Position numbers and translations under genes: made by a program. A model generated the notes under the pieces. That model searched no databases. It saw only the letters and a program-made list of their open reading frames with translations, and was not told the DNA's origin. Of a stretch of DNA of 25,484 bases, positions 22,605 to 25,484 are shown one piece after another. Origin of the DNA: an uncultured Bacteroidota bacterium. GTDB lineage: Bacteria > Bacteroidota > Ignavibacteria > UBA10030 > UBA8401. Each line of letters opens with the position of its first letter. Positions within the stretch are counted from its first letter, which is position 1. The stretch is from positions 1 to 25,484 of the forward strand of contig CALETH010000023.1 in NCBI GenBank assembly GCA_937920105.1, given 5' to 3'.

Positions 22605-25235
22605 TTACTTATTCAAAATCATTTTTCCGGTTTTAGTAGCATTTGGTGTTACCAATTTATAGATATACACACCAGTTGCTAAACGAGAACCATCAAAATC
22701 ATAAGCATGTTCCCCTGCCTCAAGAGTTGCATCAACCAAAGTTGCTACTTCTTGACCTAACACATTGTACACAACTAATTTTGCTTTCATTGCAGAAGGT
22801 AATGCAAATTTAATAGTTGCGTTCGGATTAAATGGATTTGGATAAGAAGAGTATAATTCTACAGATTGTGGTAGAGCAGCATTTTCTGTCAACTCGCCAT
22901 TTTTGGGAAACATTGCTGTATTAACTACTGCTGGTGCTGTGTAGGTTGCCTTAACATATACTCTTTGGCCTTTTGAATTGACTTGTTGATTTGCAATTTT
23001 AATTGTGCAATAACCTGTTTGACTAGGAATGTGGTCTAACATAATAGTATTTTTTCCTGTAACAGATATCTTTGTTCCACTAGCATCCGTAAGTTGAAGC
23101 ATTATACTTTCTGCAAGTTTTTCATTGGTAGGATAAAGTTCTAAGTGAATATTTCTACCAGATTCGGCATAAATTTTCCCCACTGTTCTTGTTTCAAATC
23201 TTATACCAGTAGCTGGTAGTTGACCACCTTGTTGTAATGATAAAGGATGAGAGTCTCCCAAGTCATTTGCCATTTCCCATTCTTGTGTGGTTATAGGACT
23301 ACGAGTAGGTTGGTATGTGGCTACATAATTGTATAAATCTTGTACTGAAGAAATAGTTATACCAGATGGTGCAGGTGCCCAAATTGAATAACCATGTCCA
23401 TATGCTCCAGAAATAGTATGTCCTACAGGAGCTGTTTTAATTAATACTCTTCTATCACCTTGTACTTGAGTTGTGGTAATACCATGAGCACCAGAGTAAT
23501 CATACAAAAATTTTCCTATCCATGCAGTATCTGCTATAGTTATCCATACTTCTTCATCATTAGAATTATTTTCAACATTGCTATATTTGTCTGTAATTCC
23601 AATAACTGCTTTTCCAATTCTTTCAATAACTAAATGGTCACCACTAGTTCCTCTTTGATAAAATGGTGCATTATTACCAGAAAGAGAAGTAGGAACAGCA
23701 TAATCTCCTTGTTTAAATCCAAGTTTTTGATGTGCATGTAAAATATTTTGTATATCGCCTCGTAAAGGTAAGTCTGTAGTGTTGGTAGGAAAATGTGTCC
23801 AACGTTTACCAGTAGTACCAATATCAAAAAAATCTTCAAAGAAAAATTTTGGATTTCCATCTACAGAGGTAGTGATAGCATAGGCTGCAGCTAAGCGAGG
23901 CTCTCTTGGGTCAATATGTGCTCCATTTCCACCCAACTCTCCATATTGTTCATTATCAGGAATCCATCCAGCATTATCACCAAGTGGGTATGGATAATTT
24001 CCATTAGGACTAAGATTTAATCTAGGGCGAAATGTATCATGACTATTAACAAAGGGAACAGTACGATAAACTCGTTTTCCACCAGGATAATCCATATATC
24101 TTTCGTTTTGTTGTTCTGATGGTATATTTTGCATATTATAACTTCCTTGTGATAATACCATAGAATATATACCTCCATTAGGACCATATCCTCTAAAAGA
24201 AAAATCAAAAGTACCAGTGTGTTTTTCATTTGCTACACCCGGTGCTTGCCCTGTTTTTACTGTGTTGACGTACGTATCCATTGCATTGATATTACCAATC
24301 CATTCTCCAACGCAAAACATATTTTCTCCCGTACTAGCCCAATCATTTAAATATTTTGTATTATAAATCAAATCTTCTTGTACATCCACAGGAAAATGTT
24401 TTACAGCATCCCATCGTAAACCATCACCACCTGTTTGTTTTTGAAACCAAAGAAGCCAATTTCTGGCATTATCTCTCATATAATTATTATTTTGAGGAGG
24501 ATTATAATATGGACGAGTTATATTGCCAATAACTGCATTTCCCGATGTGGGGATGTTACTACTTTGTCCAACTGCATTAAATTCAAAAGAATTTTCTGCT
24601 GCACCAAACATAGCACCACAAATATCTCCACTATTGCAATTATTATTAGGGTTAGGATAAAAATTGTGATAGTTTTTTGACCATCTTCCTGTACGTGTCC
24701 AATAATCATTTTTAGACTCATCGATTGCAGGTGTAGAGTAACTTACATATCTAAAATTTTTATATCCTTCAGCACTTTGAAGAGAATAAAAATTACTATC
24801 TATTCCACCTGAACCATTAGAAGAACCAGCCCCACCAGTATGATTGAGAACAATATCATTAATAACTTCAATTCCGTTAGCATGCATTACAGCAATCATA
24901 CGTAGTACCTCGTCTTTTGTACCAAGACGAGTTCCTAAAAATCCTTTTTGATATTTATCTCCAAGGTCATAATGGTCAAAAGGAAAATAACCAACCCAAT
25001 CTCCTGGATTTTTATATATAGGAGGAATCCAAATAGCATCAAAACCAGCAGATTTTAAACGGGGTGCTAGTTCAGTCAAATAATTAGCCCATCCATTAGG
25101 GTAATTATTATTTTTATAATCCCACCAAAATGCTTGAAAAACTGTTTTACTAATTTTTTGTGCTTGTAGTGTAACATTACAAAATAGAAAAGCGAATGTT
25201 ATTGTAGCGATAACACGTAGTTTTTTCCAGTACAT
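22605..25235 (-). CDS. Secreted GH13 alpha-amylase with T9SS type A sorting domain
   Basis: This 876-residue protein hydrolyses alpha-1,4 glucans such as starch outside the cell. The signal peptide is residues 1-26 (MYWKKLRVIA..., cut after LQAQ). The GH13 barrel runs about 30-510 with all four signature regions: I, DIVLNH (127-132); II, DGLRWDAVKH with the nucleophile Asp276; III, CVGEWIG with acid/base Glu311; IV, FVNSHDT with transition-state Asp400. Region IV reads NSHD where most amylases have DNHD. Domain C, a beta-rich region (about 660-790) and a T9SS tail follow, with YSSYPNPFNPNATIKFALPS and VYNVLGQEVATLV, ending KMILNK. The start at 25235 is fixed by AAGGAG seven bases upstream and by the signal peptide. 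The frame is open for 36 codons further upstream (to 25343). Confidence 0.95.
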   Translation of the reverse strand: MYWKKLRVIATITFAFLFCNVTLQAQKISKTVFQAFWWDYKNNNYPNGWANYLTELAPRLKSAGFDAIWIPPIYKNPGDWVGYFPFDHYDLGDKYQKGFLGTRLGTKDEVLRMIAVMHANGIEVINDIVLNHTGGAGSSNGSGGIDSNFYSLQSAEGYKNFRYVSYSTPAIDESKNDYWTRTGRWSKNYHNFYPNPNNNCNSGDICGAMFGAAENSFEFNAVGQSSNIPTSGNAVIGNITRPYYNPPQNNNYMRDNARNWLLWFQKQTGGDGLRWDAVKHFPVDVQEDLIYNTKYLNDWASTGENMFCVGEWIGNINAMDTYVNTVKTGQAPGVANEKHTGTFDFSFRGYGPNGGIYSMVLSQGSYNMQNIPSEQQNERYMDYPGGKRVYRTVPFVNSHDTFRPRLNLSPNGNYPYPLGDNAGWIPDNEQYGELGGNGAHIDPREPRLAAAYAITTSVDGNPKFFFEDFFDIGTTGKRWTHFPTNTTDLPLRGDIQNILHAHQKLGFKQGDYAVPTSLSGNNAPFYQRGTSGDHLVIERIGKAVIGITDKYSNVENNSNDEEVWITIADTAWIGKFLYDYSGAHGITTTQVQGDRRVLIKTAPVGHTISGAYGHGYSIWAPAPSGITISSVQDLYNYVATYQPTRSPITTQEWEMANDLGDSHPLSLQQGGQLPATGIRFETRTVGKIYAESGRNIHLELYPTNEKLAESIMLQLTDASGTKISVTGKNTIMLDHIPSQTGYCTIKIANQQVNSKGQRVYVKATYTAPAVVNTAMFPKNGELTENAALPQSVELYSSYPNPFNPNATIKFALPSAMKAKLVVYNVLGQEVATLVDATLEAGEHAYDFDGSRLATGVYIYKLVTPNATKTGKMILNK

Positions 25236-25242
25236 AAAACTT

Positions 25243-25248
25243 CTCCTT
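25243..25248 (-). promoter_or_regulatory. Shine-Dalgarno site of the amylase
   Basis: AAGGAG (minus strand) lies seven bases before the ATG at 25235, the same motif and spacing as for the other T9SS protein at 884. Confidence 0.8.
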
Positions 25249-25343
25249 AATTTTAGGTTAATAAAATAATCAGTAATTATTTTCTGATTATGATTTTGAA
25301 AATTTTTGAAGTTACTAAAAACTTCGATAAAGCAAATGGTCAT

Positions 25344-25361
25344 TCAAGAATCGTTCAACAT
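25344..25361 (-). CDS. Five-codon leader ORF (M-L-N-D-S) before the amylase
   Basis: An ATG at 25361 opens M-L-N-D-S and closes with TGA at 25346-25344. The TGA is followed directly by an ATG (25343) in the same frame, and that frame runs without a stop through 36 codons into the amylase signal peptide. An extended Shine-Dalgarno site sits five bases before the leader ATG. This could be a true leader peptide, or the broken start of an older, longer N-terminus. No attenuator-type codon run (such as repeated rare or amino-acid codons) is visible in five codons. Confidence 0.4.
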   Translation of the reverse strand: MLNDS

Positions 25362-25365
25362 GATA

Positions 25366-25376
25366 ACCTCCTTTCT
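25366..25376 (-). promoter_or_regulatory. Extended Shine-Dalgarno site (AGAAAGGAGGT)
   Basis: Eleven consecutive bases on the minus strand are fully complementary to the usual 16S rRNA 3' end (ACCTCCTTTCT). The core GGAGG is five bases from the leader ATG at 25361. It is by far the strongest site in the window. Confidence 0.7.
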
Positions 25377-25398
25377 TATAAAAAACTGTGATAAACAT

Positions 25399-25427
25399 CA
25401 AAGCCCTTTTGCAGTAAAAGGGCTTTG
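25399..25427. terminator. Hairpin in the amylase upstream region (terminator or leader stem-loop)
   Basis: A perfect 12-bp inverted repeat is centred on AAAGCCCTTTT (25400-25410) and AAAAGGGCTTT (25416-25426), with an extra C-G pair outside and a 5-base loop. It has only weak T-tracts on either side, so it is not a textbook terminator. It may end a minus-strand gene that lies beyond the window, or form a 5' stem-loop in the amylase mRNA. The rest of 25428-25484 shows no gene. On the minus strand TATATAA (about 25434-25440) is a possible -10 box. Confidence 0.5.
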
Positions 25428-25484
25428 GAAAAGTTTATATAAAATGTGTTGATATCACTATTATGATATATTGGCAATAGATCG

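Noticed and set aside
25236..25343. Amylase starting at 25343 with a 36-residue extension
   Set aside because: It would put the signal peptide in the interior, while the ATG at 25235 has AAGGAG at ideal spacing. The extension is kept as a leader-region finding.
25361..25380. 3' end of a 16S rRNA gene on the plus strand (ACCTCCTTTCT)
   Set aside because: The sequence before it has none of the conserved helix 45 bases. It reads better as a ribosome binding site on the minus strand.
1..25484. CRISPR arrays, tRNA or rRNA genes
   Set aside because: No regularly spaced direct repeats with spacers, no cloverleaf and no conserved rRNA stretch were seen on either strand.

Overview
This is an AT-rich window from a Gram-negative, Bacteroidota-related bacterium. 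Two proteins (884-3001 and 22605-25235) end in the C-terminal type A sorting domain of the type IX secretion system, with an N-P-F-N-P motif and a V-Y-[DN]-V-L-G-[KQ]-E motif. That style is typical of the Ignavibacteria / Kapabacteria / Chlorobiota side of the phylum. A linked parAB pair, a DUF5683 protein, MaeB, TsaD and MltG make it look like a chromosome. The lineage call comes from protein style, not from a marker tree.

Layout. (1) 1-3060: the tail of a SpoU-type RNA methyltransferase, a small palindromic repeat, an exported thioredoxin-fold protein and a large secreted repeat protein, closed by a bidirectional terminator. (2) 3061-11702: a mostly housekeeping stretch with fluc/crcB on the minus strand, then a tightly packed plus-strand run: parA, parB, a two-domain VOC/PhnB-like protein, ridA, a DUF5683 protein, maeB (malic enzyme fused to a phosphotransacetylase-like domain), tsaD, mltG and a 96-residue conserved small protein. 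(3) 11724-18256: an unusual block in which two very large cytosolic alpha-solenoid (HEAT-like) proteins of 724 and 913 residues flank an exported 215-residue protein and a probable lipoprotein. I cannot assign a function to any of the four. (4) 18260-20455: a MJ1255-type glycosyltransferase followed by two unrecognised small genes. A decayed second copy of the glycosyltransferase 3' end lies between the small genes, so this is a rearranged cassette-like locus. (5) 20498-22604: an AtuA/DUF1446 protein and a small exported, probably beta-barrel protein, closed by a strong bidirectional terminator. (6) 22605-25484: a minus-strand secreted GH13 alpha-amylase with a T9SS tail. Its leader holds a near-perfect extended Shine-Dalgarno site in front of a five-codon ORF, an in-frame 36-codon extension and an upstream hairpin.

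How it fits together. The secreted proteins and the amylase indicate export through Sec and then T9SS, with extracellular starch use. The central run covers chromosome partition, C4 metabolism, tRNA modification and cell-wall synthesis. The parts most worth following up are the solenoid/exported-protein block, the duplicated glycosyltransferase tail with its small-gene cargo, and the amylase leader. I saw no CRISPR array, tRNA, rRNA, transposase or integrase. No stretch longer than 300 bases lacks a gene. The longest non-coding stretches are 22464-22604 and 25236-25484, and both are described below.
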